From assembly GCA_963740395.1 (NCBI GenBank), contig CAVUEP010000015.1, forward strand, positions 62,001-126,000: a stretch of 64,000 nucleotides of DNA. The letters are read 5' to 3'. This stretch comes from CADEEN01 sp963740395 (GTDB lineage Bacteria; Pseudomonadota; Gammaproteobacteria; Burkholderiales; Burkholderiaceae_C). The translations under genes and the position numbers were made by a program. Position 1 is the first letter of the stretch; each line of letters starts with the position of its first letter. A model generated the notes under the pieces. It worked only from the letters and a program-made list of their open reading frames with translations, did no database searches and was not told the origin of the DNA. This document shows, piece by piece, positions 9,277-19,024 of this stretch.

Positions 9277-10069
9277 CGAAGCGTCCCCGTTCATAGGCGA
9301 GTGTCTCTGCCGCCTGCGGAAAGCGGTTGCGCAGCTGGCGCCCGAATTCGTCCATCGCGCCGCGATTGCCCAGACGGTGCTCGACCCGCAGGGCCAGCCA
9401 CAGCGTCTGCGCGTTGGACAGGTCTTCACGGATGTTGACGCGGCGGATATAGAACCGTGCCCGCTCGTAATCGCCGCGTCGGTACAGCACTTCGGAGAGG
9501 TTCAGTGCAGTGCTGGGATTGGTCGGGTCGAGCTCATAGGCCCGCAATAGCTTGCGTTCAGCCTCCTCGAGCTTTCCGGACCTGGCCAGGCAAACACCTT
9601 GCGCCAGCAACGTGCGCTGCGTGTCGCGGTACTGCGGTGTGGCCAGCGCCTGCTCGAACAGGCGGTCGGCCTCCACATGTTTGTCGCGCTGGCAGAGAAA
9701 CCAGGCCCGGTTGTGCATCGTGTCCGCGTCACGCGGGTTGATCTGCAGGGCGCGGATGAAGCTGTCTTCGGCCAGCGCCACTTCGCCCATGCTGGCGTAG
9801 ACCAGACCGCGCAAGCTGAAGGCCGCGCCGAGGTCAGGCTTGGACTGCAGTGCCAGCTTGATCTCGTCCAGCGCCGTTTCGTACTGGCCGCGACCGAAGT
9901 GCAATGACGCAAGCTCCATGCGCACCGCGGCGCGACGGTCGGCGTCGGTGTGGTCCGACGCCGTGCGCAATTCGACCGGCGACGTCGCACCAGGACCCGC
10001 GCCAGGCGCGGCGCAGCCTGCCAGCAGCGACGCGATGCCGAGGACAGAGGCAATGACAGCAGGTCGCAT
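9269..10069 (-). CDS. pilF: PilF/PilW type IV pilus pilotin lipoprotein
   Basis: PilF (PilW) is the outer-membrane lipoprotein that assembles the PilQ secretin. I start at the ATG at 10,069 because it gives a clear lipoprotein signal (MRPAVIASVLGIASLLAGC). The 266-residue product then carries about six TPR motifs, for example ALDEIKLALQSKPDLGAAFS and AEDSFIRALQINPRDADTMH. It sits between rlmN and rodZ, the standard location of pilF. Confidence 0.9.
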   Translation of the reverse strand: MRPAVIASVLGIASLLAGCAAPGAGPGATSPVELRTASDHTDADRRAAVRMELASLHFGRGQYETALDEIKLALQSKPDLGAAFSLRGLVYASMGEVALAEDSFIRALQINPRDADTMHNRAWFLCQRDKHVEADRLFEQALATPQYRDTQRTLLAQGVCLARSGKLEEAERKLLRAYELDPTNPSTALNLSEVLYRRGDYERARFYIRRVNIREDLSNAQTLWLALRVEHRLGNRGAMDEFGRQLRNRFPQAAETLAYERGRFDD

Positions 10070-10073
10070 GAAG

Positions 10074-11198
10074 TCAGGCGCGAGGCGCGGGGTGGAGAAT
10101 CGCAATCGGCGCACGTCGCATGCGCTGGGCTGCGCTTGTGCGGTCCTGGACTTCGCCGGCCAACTGCCCGCATGCGGCGTCGATGTCGTCGCCACGGGTC
10201 TTGCGGACCGTCGTCACGATGCCCGCTTCCTGCAGTCGCTTGGCGAACGCCGAGACCCGTTCGCGCGGTGAGCGGGTCAAGCCCGAGGCCGGAAACGGAT
10301 TGAACGGGATCAGATTGAACTTGCACGGCATGTCGGCCTGCCGTACGAGACGGACCAGGGCGTCGGCCTGTGCCGGGCTGTCATTGACGCCGTCGAGCAT
10401 GCAGTACTCGAAGGTGATGAAGTCGCGCGGCGCCTTGTCCAGGTAGCGCTTGCAGGCCGCCAACAACTCGTCGAGCGGGTACTTCTTGTTCAGCGGCACC
10501 AGTTGGTCGCGCAACGTGTCGTCGCCCGCGTGCAACGACACTGCCAGCGCCACCGGGCAGTCCTCGCGCAGGCGGTCGATCATCGGCACGACGCCGGAGG
10601 TGCTGACGGTGACGCGACGACGCGACAGGCCGTAGCCATGATCGTCGAGCATCACGCGCAGCGCGGGCAGCAACGCCGCGTAGTTCTGCAGCGGCTCACC
10701 CATGCCCATCATCACGACATTCGTGACCGCGCGTTCGCCGGCACCCAACGCCATGCGCCGGCGCAACAGGTGCTCCGCATGCCAGAGTTGGCCGACGATC
10801 TCGCCGGTCGTGAGGTTGCGCGAAAAGCCCTGGTGGCCGGTCGAGCAAAAGCGACAGCCGACGGCGCAGCCGGCCTGAGACGAGATGCACAGCGTGCCGC
10901 GCCCCTCTTCGGGGATGAACACGGTTTCGATCGCATCGCCCTGGCCGACGTCGAACAGCCACTTCACGGTGCCGTCGGCGGAGACATGTTCGGACAGCGG
11001 CGCCAGCGGCCGGACCTCGGCGACATCGGCCAGCTTGTCGCGCAGCGACTGGGCCAGGTCGCTCATCTGGGCAAAGTCACCCGCGCCCTTCTGGTGAATC
11101 CAGCGGTACAACTGCGTGGCTCGGAATCGCTTCTCGCCCAGGCCACTGCAGTAGGCCGCGAGTCCTTCGAGATCGAAATCGAGAAGGTTCGCGCGCAT
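10074..11198 (-). CDS. rlmN: RlmN, dual-specificity 23S rRNA/tRNA methyltransferase
   Basis: RlmN is a radical-SAM enzyme that methylates C2 of A2503 in 23S rRNA and A37 in some tRNAs. The ATG at 11,198 gives the conserved start RANLLDFDLEGLAAYCSGLG. The cluster motif CAVGCRFC is present, as are VVMMGMGEPLQNY and the C-terminal catalytic region VRKTRGDDIDAACGQLAGEV. The 374-residue length is normal. The last 25 residues are a basic tail. Confidence 0.95.
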   Translation of the reverse strand: MRANLLDFDLEGLAAYCSGLGEKRFRATQLYRWIHQKGAGDFAQMSDLAQSLRDKLADVAEVRPLAPLSEHVSADGTVKWLFDVGQGDAIETVFIPEEGRGTLCISSQAGCAVGCRFCSTGHQGFSRNLTTGEIVGQLWHAEHLLRRRMALGAGERAVTNVVMMGMGEPLQNYAALLPALRVMLDDHGYGLSRRRVTVSTSGVVPMIDRLREDCPVALAVSLHAGDDTLRDQLVPLNKKYPLDELLAACKRYLDKAPRDFITFEYCMLDGVNDSPAQADALVRLVRQADMPCKFNLIPFNPFPASGLTRSPRERVSAFAKRLQEAGIVTTVRKTRGDDIDAACGQLAGEVQDRTSAAQRMRRAPIAILHPAPRA

Positions 11199-11307
11199 TG
11201 CTAGCTCGAGCAGGACGGCCCCGGGCAGACAACTCGCCCACGCGCGCTGCGGCACTGCACGAGCGCTGTTGAGTGCGAGTCAAGCAGACTCGGGGTCATC
11301 GTCTTGC

Positions 11308-11733
11308 TCAATGGCCGTAGACGTTCATTCCGGCGAAGAAGAACGCCACTTCGGCCGCCGCGGTTTCGGCCGCATCCGAGCCGTGCACTGCGTTGGCGTC
11401 GATGCTGGCGGCAAAGTCGGCGCGAATCGTGCCCTTGTCGGCCTTCTTCGGATCGGTGGCACCCATCAGGTCACGGTTCTTGGCGATCGCGTTCTCGCCC
11501 TCGAGCACCTGGATCATCACCGGGCCCGAGATCATGAAGCTGACCAGATCGTTGAAGAACGGGCGCGCCTTGTGCACGCCGTAGAAAGCCTCGGCTTCGC
11601 CGCGTGACAGGTGGGCCATGCGCGCAGCAATGACCTTCAGGCCTGCGCCCTCGAAACGGGCATAGATCTGCCCGATGACATTTTTGGCCACTGCGTCGGG
11701 CTTGATGATGGACAGCGTGCGTTCGATCGCCAT
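11308..11733 (-). CDS. ndk: Nucleoside diphosphate kinase
   Basis: Ndk transfers the gamma-phosphate from ATP to other nucleoside diphosphates through a phosphohistidine. The 141-residue product starts MAIERTLSIIKPDAVAKN and contains the active-site block NAVHGSDAAETA, with the catalytic His. The frame is open 12 codons further upstream but the ATG at 11,733 fits the family. It lies 109 bases upstream of the rlmN start. Confidence 0.97.
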   Translation of the reverse strand: MAIERTLSIIKPDAVAKNVIGQIYARFEGAGLKVIAARMAHLSRGEAEAFYGVHKARPFFNDLVSFMISGPVMIQVLEGENAIAKNRDLMGATDPKKADKGTIRADFAASIDANAVHGSDAAETAAAEVAFFFAGMNVYGH

Positions 11734-11809
11734 GATGACAAATTCTCCAGAGAAACCAAGACTAGGCAAAGCTTTGAATTGTAGCCGGGGGGTTTGCGCT
11801 CAAGTGCCG

Positions 11810-13951
11810 TCAGCGGCCCTTGCCGCCCTGCCCACCGCGGCCCCTGCCACCACCACCGCCGCCCTTGCCGCCACGGCCGCCTGACTTCTTGCGCAGGAAG
11901 GCGTCGCCACCGATGTAGCCGACCGCGGTCCGCAGCGGATCGGGTTGACCGGCGGCGGGCTTGCCCGCGCCCTTGCGCCGACCGCCACCACCCGCGTTGG
12001 CGCGACCGCCGCGACCGCCGCGACCGCTACCGCCACCGCCACCGCCACCGCCACCGCCGCCGCCAGCGAAGCGCTTGTCGTAAGTCTGCTGCAAGGGATT
12101 CGGAATCGGGCCGTCGTCATCTCCGCCCTGGTCGCGCCCTTGGTCACGCCCTTGGTCGCGACCTTCCTTCAGCGCGCGCTTGTCATAGGTCTGCTGCAAG
12201 GGATTCGGAATCGGTGCGTCATCGCCCAACTCGCGCCGCGCGCTACGGGCCTCACGGATCGCGCGCTGGTCAAACGTCTGCTGCAACGGATTGGGGATGT
12301 TCCTGACGTCGACCACGTCGAGGTGATCGTCCTCGTGCGACTCCTGCGCGTGCACCGCGGCGTCGCCGAACCCGGCCTGCTGACGCTGCTTGCCGTGGAC
12401 GCGATTGGCGTGGCTGACACGGTCGCCGCGCGGCCCGCGCTCGGCGGGCGGCTGGCGTTCGCGCCGCGACGGCTCGTTGCGCGGCCCCTGGCGCAGCTCG
12501 GCCTGCGGGCGGGGCCCGGCATCGTCGCGACCCCCACGGCCGCGCTTGTTGCCGGTGCGACCCGTGCCATCGCCCTGCCCGCCTTGGCCACCGACGCCGG
12601 TCAGGCGGCGCAGCAGCTTGACGTCCTCGTCGGCCAGATCGACCCACACGCCGCGCCGCAGCCCGCGCGGCAACACCACCGAGCCATAGCGGATGCGGAT
12701 CAGGCGGCTCACCGTCAGACCGACGGCGTCGAAGAGGTTGCGCACCTCGCGGTTGCGACCCTCGGTAATCACGACGCGGTACCAATGGTTCACGCCCTCG
12801 CCACCACCGTCTTCGATGCTCTTGAAGGCGGCTTGCTGACCATCGATCGCGACGCCCTCGAGCAGCCGTGCACGGGCCTCGGTTTCGAGCGTGCCGAGCA
12901 CGCGCACGGCGTACTCGCGCTCGACGCCAAAGCGCGGATGCATCAATTGGTTGGCCATCTCGCCCGAGGTGGTGAACAACAGCAGGCCCTCGGTGTTGAT
13001 GTCCAGACGCCCGACCGATTGCCACTTGCCATGGGCCAGACGGGGCAGGCGCCGAAACACGGTCGGACGTTGCTGCGGATCATCGTGGCTGACGACCTCG
13101 CCCGCGGGCTTGTGGTACGCGATCACGCGTGCCGGCAAGGGCGCAATGCGCACGCGAACGGGCTTGCCGTCGACGGCCACACGGTCGCCCCACGAGACGC
13201 GTTGCCCGGTATGTGCAATCTCCTCGTTCACGGTGACGCGCTTGTCGATGATCATCTGCTCCAGGTCGCGGCGCGAGCCCACGCCAGCCTGCGCCAAAAC
13301 CTTCTGCAATTTGGGCGCCTCCGCGTCCGGGGCCAGCACGCGCCGACCCGGATCCTGCGCCGCGGATGGGTCGGAAACCTCGCCCGCGTCGTCCTGCGCC
13401 CCGACCGCGGCCGCATCGTCCGCCGGCTCGACGTGCATCGCCGCATCGGCTGGCACGTCGACCACGGCCGAGTCCGCAGGCGACGCTTCGCTGTCAAAGC
13501 TGCCCGAGGTCACACTGGCAAACAGGTCGCCGGCGTCGGGCATGGGCACCGGGGCCGGTCGGTTCGGACCCTGGGCAAGCGCCTCACCCGGCGAGCCGCC
13601 GTCTTCGCGCGCGCTGCGTCCCTTGCGGCCGCGCCGACGGTTGCGGCGCGACCGGCGCGATGGTCCGTCGCCACCCCCGTGCGCGTCGGATCCGCCCGCC
13701 GTACCTTCCGTTTCGGCGTCAAGTCCGGCAACCAGCTCGCCGGACGGATCCTGCGTGGTCGCCGTCGGCCCGGCACTGCCGAGGCCATCCTGCTCATGCG
13801 CAACAGCCCCGGCGTCGACACCGCGGTCGGCGGGCCTGCGTCGATTGCGCCGGCGCTTGGGCGCTGCGTCCGCTGCTGTCGACTCCCCCGCGGGAGCCTG
13901 CCCCTGGTCGTTGGGGGTGTCGGGGGTGTCGGCGTCGTGCGGTTGGCTCAT
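11810..13951 (-). CDS. rluB: RluB-type 23S rRNA pseudouridine synthase with long low-complexity tails
   Basis: RluB makes pseudouridine 2605 in 23S rRNA. The conserved core runs from the S4 domain (PKLQKVLAQAGVGSRRDLEQ, about 213-260) to the catalytic block GRLDINTEGLLLFTTSGEMA near 320. At 713 residues the protein is more than twice the enteric enzyme. The extra length is a 200-residue acidic/basic N-terminal extension and a 260-residue C-terminal tail. The tail holds three copies of PNPLQQT(Y/F)D(K/Q)R spaced about 33 residues apart, a run of 13 glycines and Arg/Gly/Lys-rich ends. The ATG overlaps the scpB stop. Confidence 0.93.
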   Translation of the reverse strand: MSQPHDADTPDTPNDQGQAPAGESTAADAAPKRRRNRRRPADRGVDAGAVAHEQDGLGSAGPTATTQDPSGELVAGLDAETEGTAGGSDAHGGGDGPSRRSRRNRRRGRKGRSAREDGGSPGEALAQGPNRPAPVPMPDAGDLFASVTSGSFDSEASPADSAVVDVPADAAMHVEPADDAAAVGAQDDAGEVSDPSAAQDPGRRVLAPDAEAPKLQKVLAQAGVGSRRDLEQMIIDKRVTVNEEIAHTGQRVSWGDRVAVDGKPVRVRIAPLPARVIAYHKPAGEVVSHDDPQQRPTVFRRLPRLAHGKWQSVGRLDINTEGLLLFTTSGEMANQLMHPRFGVEREYAVRVLGTLETEARARLLEGVAIDGQQAAFKSIEDGGGEGVNHWYRVVITEGRNREVRNLFDAVGLTVSRLIRIRYGSVVLPRGLRRGVWVDLADEDVKLLRRLTGVGGQGGQGDGTGRTGNKRGRGGRDDAGPRPQAELRQGPRNEPSRRERQPPAERGPRGDRVSHANRVHGKQRQQAGFGDAAVHAQESHEDDHLDVVDVRNIPNPLQQTFDQRAIREARSARRELGDDAPIPNPLQQTYDKRALKEGRDQGRDQGRDQGGDDDGPIPNPLQQTYDKRFAGGGGGGGGGGGGSGRGGRGGRANAGGGGRRKGAGKPAAGQPDPLRTAVGYIGGDAFLRKKSGGRGGKGGGGGGRGRGGQGGKGR

Positions 13952-14646
13952 GGTGCGGGGGCGAGTGTCTCGCTGGATTCGGGGGGATCGGCAGGACTGC
14001 CGGTTTCGGCGGATGGACTGCCATCGGCAGCGTCGGAATCGAGCGCCAGTGAAGACTGGCCGTCGGCGTCGACGTCGGCCTGGATCAGGTCAGATTGGCG
14101 CGACAGCGCCCCTTCAAAGCGTTCGTCGGCCCCGTTCTCGCCGTCGAGTGGCGGCAGTTGGTCCAGGCTGGCAACACCCAGGTCGTCGAGAAACTGCCGC
14201 GTCGTGGCATACAACGCCGGACGACCTGGCGCCTCGCGATGCCCGATGGCTTCGATCCATCCGCGGTCTTCGAGCTGTTTGACGATCGGACTGCCGACGG
14301 CCACACCACGGATGTCCTCGATGTCACCGCGCGTCACGGGCTGCCGATAGGCCACGATGGCCAGCGTCTCCAGCACCGCGCGCGAGTACTTCGGCGGCTT
14401 CTCTGGATTGAGTCGGTCGAGGTACTCACGCATCTCGGGCCGGCTCTGGAAGCGCCATCCCGTCGCCAGCGGCACCAGTTCGACACCGCGGCCGGCCCAG
14501 TCGAGAACCAGTTCCTCGAGCAGGGCCTTCAAGGTGTCGAGGCCGACCTGGTCATCGAACAGCGCGCGCAACGCAGCCAGCGGCAGCGGCTGCTGGGCGC
14601 AGATGAGCGCGGTTTCGAGGACGCGCTTTGCATCCTGTGTATTCAT
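13948..14646 (-). CDS. scpB: ScpB, condensin subunit
   Basis: ScpB joins ScpA and SMC to organise and separate chromosomes. The ATG at 14,646 gives a 232-residue protein starting NTQDAKRVLETALICAQQPL. It contains paired winged-helix domains, including ETLAIVAYRQPVTRGDIEDI and RGVAVGSPIVKQLEDRGWIE. A Ser/Asp-rich C-terminal tail follows. The stop overlaps the rluB start (ATGA). This scpB-rluB coupling is common in bacteria. Confidence 0.94.
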   Translation of the reverse strand: MNTQDAKRVLETALICAQQPLPLAALRALFDDQVGLDTLKALLEELVLDWAGRGVELVPLATGWRFQSRPEMREYLDRLNPEKPPKYSRAVLETLAIVAYRQPVTRGDIEDIRGVAVGSPIVKQLEDRGWIEAIGHREAPGRPALYATTRQFLDDLGVASLDQLPPLDGENGADERFEGALSRQSDLIQADVDADGQSSLALDSDAADGSPSAETGSPADPPESSETLAPAP

Positions 14647-14865
14647 AGGCTGTGATCGTTGGGCGCCGGTGTCCGCCGGCGGCGTTCGCATCAAACGGGT
14701 TCGGTGGTTCGTCCCGGGGCGCGGCGCACATGACGCGGCGCGGCTCGATATTCACTGCGGGCGATCCGACCTGGGCGGCATCTGCCAGCACCAGGGGGTT
14801 GCGCCATTGTAGCGCCGGCTCGCGGCCTGCGCTATACGAGCCTGGCGCGGCTCAAAGATGGCCGC

Positions 14866-15831
14866 TCAACCACACACTTGGGCCCAGGCCGTTGCCAGGT
14901 CGTCTGGCGCAGGCTCGTCGAAGGCCATCGGCGTGTCGGCGATCGGATGCCTCAGGCGCAGGCGGGCCGCATGCAGGGCCTGGCGCAGCATCCCGAGCGC
15001 CTCCGAGCCCCCGTACATCGCGTCGGCGACCAACGGATGGCCACGCGAGGCGAGGTGCACGCGAATCTGGTGCGTGCGCCCGGTATGCAGGGTGCAACGC
15101 ACCGCACTGAGGCCATCGCGCCAGGCCACGCGTGCCACGTCGGTCCGCGCCGGTTTGCCGCCGGCCACGACCGCCATGCGCACGCGCGACACCGGGTCGC
15201 GACCGATCGGCGCATCGATGGAGAACGGCACGGCCCCGACGTCACCGTGGACCAGCGCAAGGTACTCACGGTGCACCTCGCGCGCAGCGATGGCGCGCAC
15301 CAGCGCCGTCATCGCCGGCACGGTCTTGGCCACCAGCATCAGGCCCGAGGTGTTCTTGTCAAGACGATGGACGATGCCTGCGCGCGGCAGCCGCATGGCG
15401 CCGCGGTGATGCGCCAGCAGGCCGTTGAGCAGGGTCCCGCGCCAGTTCCCCGGCGCCGGGTGCACCACCAGCCCGGCGGGCTTGGCCAGCACCAGCAGGT
15501 GCTCGTCCTCGTGCCGGACCGCCAACGGCATCGACTCGGGCGTGAAGGCTCGACTTTCATCGGTTGGCTGCAACTCGACGCTGACGGCCTGTCCGGCGCG
15601 CAGGCGCCGCGACGCGCTCGTCGCGACGACGCCATCGACCCGAACGCAACCGCGCTCGATCAGACCCTGCAAGTGGTTGCGCGAAAACTCGCCGGCATGC
15701 GCGACGAGCAGCTTGTCGAGGCGTTCGCCGTGGCCGTCGAGACCGACCGCGAACTGACGCGACTCGACGCCTGCATCGAGATCCTCGTCGGAGGCGCCAA
15801 CCCTATAATCGCGTTCGTTTTCTGCTCTCAC
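14866..15831 (-). CDS. rluD: RluD, 23S rRNA pseudouridine synthase
   Basis: RluD makes pseudouridines 1911, 1915 and 1917 in helix 69 of 23S rRNA. The protein has an N-terminal S4 domain (RLDKLLVAHAGEFSRNHLQG), the catalytic motif GIVHRLDKNTSGLMLVAKT and the late motif HTGRTHQIRVHLASRGHPLV. The frame stays open to 16,017 but that would overlap divergent bamD, so I use the GTG at 15,831, which has GGGGG 9 bases upstream. The divergent arrangement with bamD is typical of proteobacteria. Confidence 0.93.
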   Translation of the reverse strand: MRAENERDYRVGASDEDLDAGVESRQFAVGLDGHGERLDKLLVAHAGEFSRNHLQGLIERGCVRVDGVVATSASRRLRAGQAVSVELQPTDESRAFTPESMPLAVRHEDEHLLVLAKPAGLVVHPAPGNWRGTLLNGLLAHHRGAMRLPRAGIVHRLDKNTSGLMLVAKTVPAMTALVRAIAAREVHREYLALVHGDVGAVPFSIDAPIGRDPVSRVRMAVVAGGKPARTDVARVAWRDGLSAVRCTLHTGRTHQIRVHLASRGHPLVADAMYGGSEALGMLRQALHAARLRLRHPIADTPMAFDEPAPDDLATAWAQVCG

Positions 15832-15853
15832 GACTGGGGCCCCCGAGGGGCCG

Positions 15854-16681
15854 ATGCACACAATGATCCGAACTCTGGATGGACAGGCCAGGCTGCTGCG
15901 CGCGGTGGCGGTCGTCGGCGCCGTGCTGGCGTTGCTTGCTTGCAGTTCGGCGCCCAAGGAAGACCCGAACTCGACTGCGGCCGTCGAACGATTGTATGCA
16001 GACGCCAAGGACGACATGGCCAGCGGCAGCTACGACAAGGCCATCAAGACGCTGGAGCGCGTCGAGGGGCGCGCAGCGGGCACCCTGCTGGCTCAGCAGG
16101 CCACGATCGACCTGGCCTACGCGCAATACCGCACCGGCGAGCGTGCGGCGGCGCTGGCCACGCTGGATCGATTCATCCGCCTCAATCCCTCGAGTCCGGC
16201 GCTGGACTACGCGCTGTACCTGCGTGGCCTGGTCAACTTCAATGACAACCTGGGCATCCTGGGCGCGCTGGCGCGGCAGGACCTGGCCGAGCGCGACCAG
16301 CAGGCATCGCGCGATGCCTACCAGTCCTTCCGGCAACTGGTGACGCAGTTTCCGCAGTCCCGCTACGCCGAGGACGCGCGCCTGCGCATGGACTACATCG
16401 TCAATGCACTGGCCGCCTACGAGGTGCACGTCGCGCGCTACTACTTCCGTCGCGGCGCCTTCCTGGCCGCGGCCAATCGCGCCCAGCAGACCGTGCTCGA
16501 GTACCCCCAGACGCCGGCCAATCGCGAAGCCCTGTTCATCATGATGTCGAGCTATGAACGTCTTGGCCTGGAACAGTTGCGCGCCGACGCCGAGCGCGTG
16601 CTGAATCAGAACTTCCCGGCCACCCAGTCAGGTCCTGCGGGCCTGCGCGAGACCCAGCGCGCCTGGTGGCAGTTCTGGTAA
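15854..16681 (+). CDS. bamD: BamD, essential outer-membrane assembly lipoprotein
   Basis: BamD is the essential TPR lipoprotein of the BAM complex. The 275-residue product has a signal peptide with lipobox LLAC near residue 30 and then five TPR-like repeats, including YDKAIKTLERVEGRAAGTLL and QASRDAYQSFRQLVTQFPQS. A later ATG at 15,863 may be the true start. It is divergent from rluD and convergent with the helicase gene, 13 bases away. Confidence 0.95.
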   Translation: MHTMIRTLDGQARLLRAVAVVGAVLALLACSSAPKEDPNSTAAVERLYADAKDDMASGSYDKAIKTLERVEGRAAGTLLAQQATIDLAYAQYRTGERAAALATLDRFIRLNPSSPALDYALYLRGLVNFNDNLGILGALARQDLAERDQQASRDAYQSFRQLVTQFPQSRYAEDARLRMDYIVNALAAYEVHVARYYFRRGAFLAAANRAQQTVLEYPQTPANREALFIMMSSYERLGLEQLRADAERVLNQNFPATQSGPAGLRETQRAWWQFW

Positions 16682-16694
16682 GCCGGGTTGCGGC

Positions 16695-18740
16695 TCAATG
16701 AGCCGACGCCAGTTCGCGCAGCCACTGCAGCGCCTCCGACTCCTCGGTCAGCCCGGTCATGGGCGGCAGCGCCGCTCTCAGCCGTCTGCCGTACGGCATC
16801 CGCGCCATGCGTGGGTCACACACCACGAGCAGGCCACGATCGCTTTCGCTGCGAATCAACCTGCCGGCGCCCTGCTTCAATGACACCGCGGCGTCGGCAA
16901 CGAAACATTCGTTGAACGCGCTGCGACCCTGACTCTCCAAGCGCTTGACCCGGGCTTCGATCAGCGGGTCGTTGGGCGGCGGAAACGGCAGCTTGTCGAT
17001 CAGCACGCATTGCAGCGCCTCGCCGGGAACGTCGATGCCCTCCCAGAATGTCTGCGAACCCACCAGCACGGACGCGGGCTGGGTCAGGAACGCCTGCAAC
17101 AGCGCGCGTTTGGGCTGCGTCCCCTGCACCAGCACCTCGACATGGTCGCAGCCCGCGGCGTCGAGCTCTCTGCGCAAGGTCTCGGCAACCAGCGGCAGCG
17201 CCCGCAACGTGGTCGTGAGCACGAAGGTGCGACCGCCGAGTGCGGCCGCGCAGTGCGCCGCCAGCGTCGCCACCGCAACGGTGTGTCCGGGCTCGTTGGG
17301 TTTGGGGAACCGTGTCGGCACGTACAACCGGGCCAGCGTCGCGTAATCGAAGGGGCTGCCCAGGCGCAGCTTGGCAGCGTCTTCGAGGCCGGTCGTGGCG
17401 GTGAACCAGGTCAGGTCGTCGTCGTCGCCCAGGGTCGCCGAGGTGAAGATCCAGGCCCTGCGCCCGCGCGATCGCTGCTCGGTGAGCATGTCGCGGATGT
17501 CCAACGGCGACTCGACCAGCCGCGCCTGCTGCGGGCCGACATCGATCCAGCGCACATGGCCCTCGGCGGCGGCGCGTTGGAAGGCGTCTGCCAGACGCGC
17601 CAATGTCGACGCCCGTTCATGCAGCTTGGCAAAATCGGGGCCGAGGCCGACCACAGACTCGACGGCTGCCGCCGCCGCCCCGCTCGCCGTGGCAAGCGCA
17701 TTCAAGCCCGCGACAAAGGCGGGCTGGTCGCTGCGCTCGGACCAGCGCAGCTTGACCATGCCGCGCAGCTCGCCCAAGGAGCCCACCGTGGCCAGGCGCA
17801 AGTCACGTGCTGCGCGCTCGCAGGTGCCAGCCAATGCCTGCCAGTCGGCCAGGCCGCGCGCCTGCGCCAGGCCGAGCGCCAACAAGTCGCGGGCGAAGTC
17901 GAGCACCTGGGCGCTGCCCAGCGTCGTGCCGAGGAACTGGACACCGGCCTCGACGAGCTGGTGCGCCTCGTCGAACACCACGGCGTCGACGCTGGGCAGC
18001 AACTCGGCCACGCCGGAATCGCGCAGCGCCATGTCGGCGAAGAAGAGGTGGTGGTTGACGACGACGACGTCCGCGGCCATGGCTTCGCGGCGCGCCTTGA
18101 CGACATGGCAGGCGCCGAAGTCCGGGCATTCGCTGCCGAGGCAGTTCTCGCGCGTGGACGTGACCAGCGGAATCACGGGCGACCGCTCGTCCAGGCCTTC
18201 GAGTTCCGCCAGGTCGCCGGTGGCTGTCATCTGCGCCCAGTCCTGCACCCGCGACAGCGCGCGCACCGCGAAGCGGTCGGGCAGCAGGACCGGCTGGCCC
18301 GGCCCGCCGCCCTGGCGCGCCTGCTTGAGCCGGTGCAGGCAGAGGTAGCTCGAGCGGCCCTTGAGCAGCGCCAGCTGCACCGGCACCCCGAGTGCGCGCG
18401 TCAGGCGCGGCAGGTCGCGCAGAAAGAGCTGGTCTTGCAGGCTCTTGGTCGCCGTGCTCACCAAGGCACGTCGGCCCGACAGCAGCAACGGCACCAGATA
18501 GGCGAATGTCTTGCCAACCCCCGTGCCCGCCTCGGCCACGAGCGCGGTGCGCCGATCCACGGCCTCGGCCACTGCCTGGGCAAAGTGCTGCTGCACATCG
18601 CGCTCAACATAGCCGGCATCGGCTTGCGCCAGCGGCCCCGCCGCGGCAAAGGCATGCGCCACGGCCGTGGCCAGGGCGCCACGGTCATCCGCGGCGTCGG
18701 CGGGCACCGCGGCCGGAACCGGAACGGCCTTGAGGCTCAC
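16695..18740 (-). CDS. DinG/YoaA-family iron-sulphur DNA helicase
   Basis: Superfamily 2 helicase of the XPD/DinG group, a 5'-3' DNA helicase linked to repair and replication-fork rescue. The 681-residue protein shows Walker A AEAGTGVGKTFAYLVPLL, the DEAH box VFDEAHQL, and four cysteines of the expected [4Fe-4S] domain: one in YLCLHRL and three in CLGSECPDFGAC. The C-terminal helicase motifs include QGAGRLIRSESDRG. No exonuclease domain is fused. Start is GTG at 18,740, overlapping the YdcH stop. YoaA is the closest named group, but I cannot separate it from DinG without alignment. Confidence 0.9.
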   Translation of the reverse strand: MSLKAVPVPAAVPADAADDRGALATAVAHAFAAAGPLAQADAGYVERDVQQHFAQAVAEAVDRRTALVAEAGTGVGKTFAYLVPLLLSGRRALVSTATKSLQDQLFLRDLPRLTRALGVPVQLALLKGRSSYLCLHRLKQARQGGGPGQPVLLPDRFAVRALSRVQDWAQMTATGDLAELEGLDERSPVIPLVTSTRENCLGSECPDFGACHVVKARREAMAADVVVVNHHLFFADMALRDSGVAELLPSVDAVVFDEAHQLVEAGVQFLGTTLGSAQVLDFARDLLALGLAQARGLADWQALAGTCERAARDLRLATVGSLGELRGMVKLRWSERSDQPAFVAGLNALATASGAAAAAVESVVGLGPDFAKLHERASTLARLADAFQRAAAEGHVRWIDVGPQQARLVESPLDIRDMLTEQRSRGRRAWIFTSATLGDDDDLTWFTATTGLEDAAKLRLGSPFDYATLARLYVPTRFPKPNEPGHTVAVATLAAHCAAALGGRTFVLTTTLRALPLVAETLRRELDAAGCDHVEVLVQGTQPKRALLQAFLTQPASVLVGSQTFWEGIDVPGEALQCVLIDKLPFPPPNDPLIEARVKRLESQGRSAFNECFVADAAVSLKQGAGRLIRSESDRGLLVVCDPRMARMPYGRRLRAALPPMTGLTEESEALQWLRELASAH

Positions 18741-18940
18741 GCCGGCTCGGGCGGATCGACCTGCGCCGCCAGCTGCGCGATCTGGTCCCGCAGCAGCAGT
18801 CGGCGCTTCTTCAGCCGGCGCAACGTCAGGTCATCGAGCGCTGCGCCCTCGCCCACCCGGTCGATCAGGCTGTTCAGGTCGGCATGTTCGATGCCAAGTT
18901 CGATCAGGCGGCGCTGGGGCGAATGCAGGTTCTCGGTCAT
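18737..18940 (-). CDS. YdcH/DUF465-family small protein
   Basis: A 67-residue product from the ATG at 18,940, with the DUF465 pattern: HSPQRRLIELGIEHADLNSL, then a basic DDLTLRRLKKRRLLLRDQIA helix. It is predicted to be an all-helical, coiled-coil cytoplasmic protein of unknown role. The stop overlaps the GTG of the helicase gene. The frame is open to 19,678, but that extension lies antisense to the phosphatase gene and is not real. Confidence 0.88.
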   Translation of the reverse strand: MTENLHSPQRRLIELGIEHADLNSLIDRVGEGAALDDLTLRRLKKRRLLLRDQIAQLAAQVDPPEPA

Positions 18941-19024
18941 CGTGACGTTGCCAGTGTAGGCGAGCGGCAGAACTTCACGCCCGACGACGGGGCATCCGGC
19001 CTGCGCTTCCCGTACAGTGCACAC

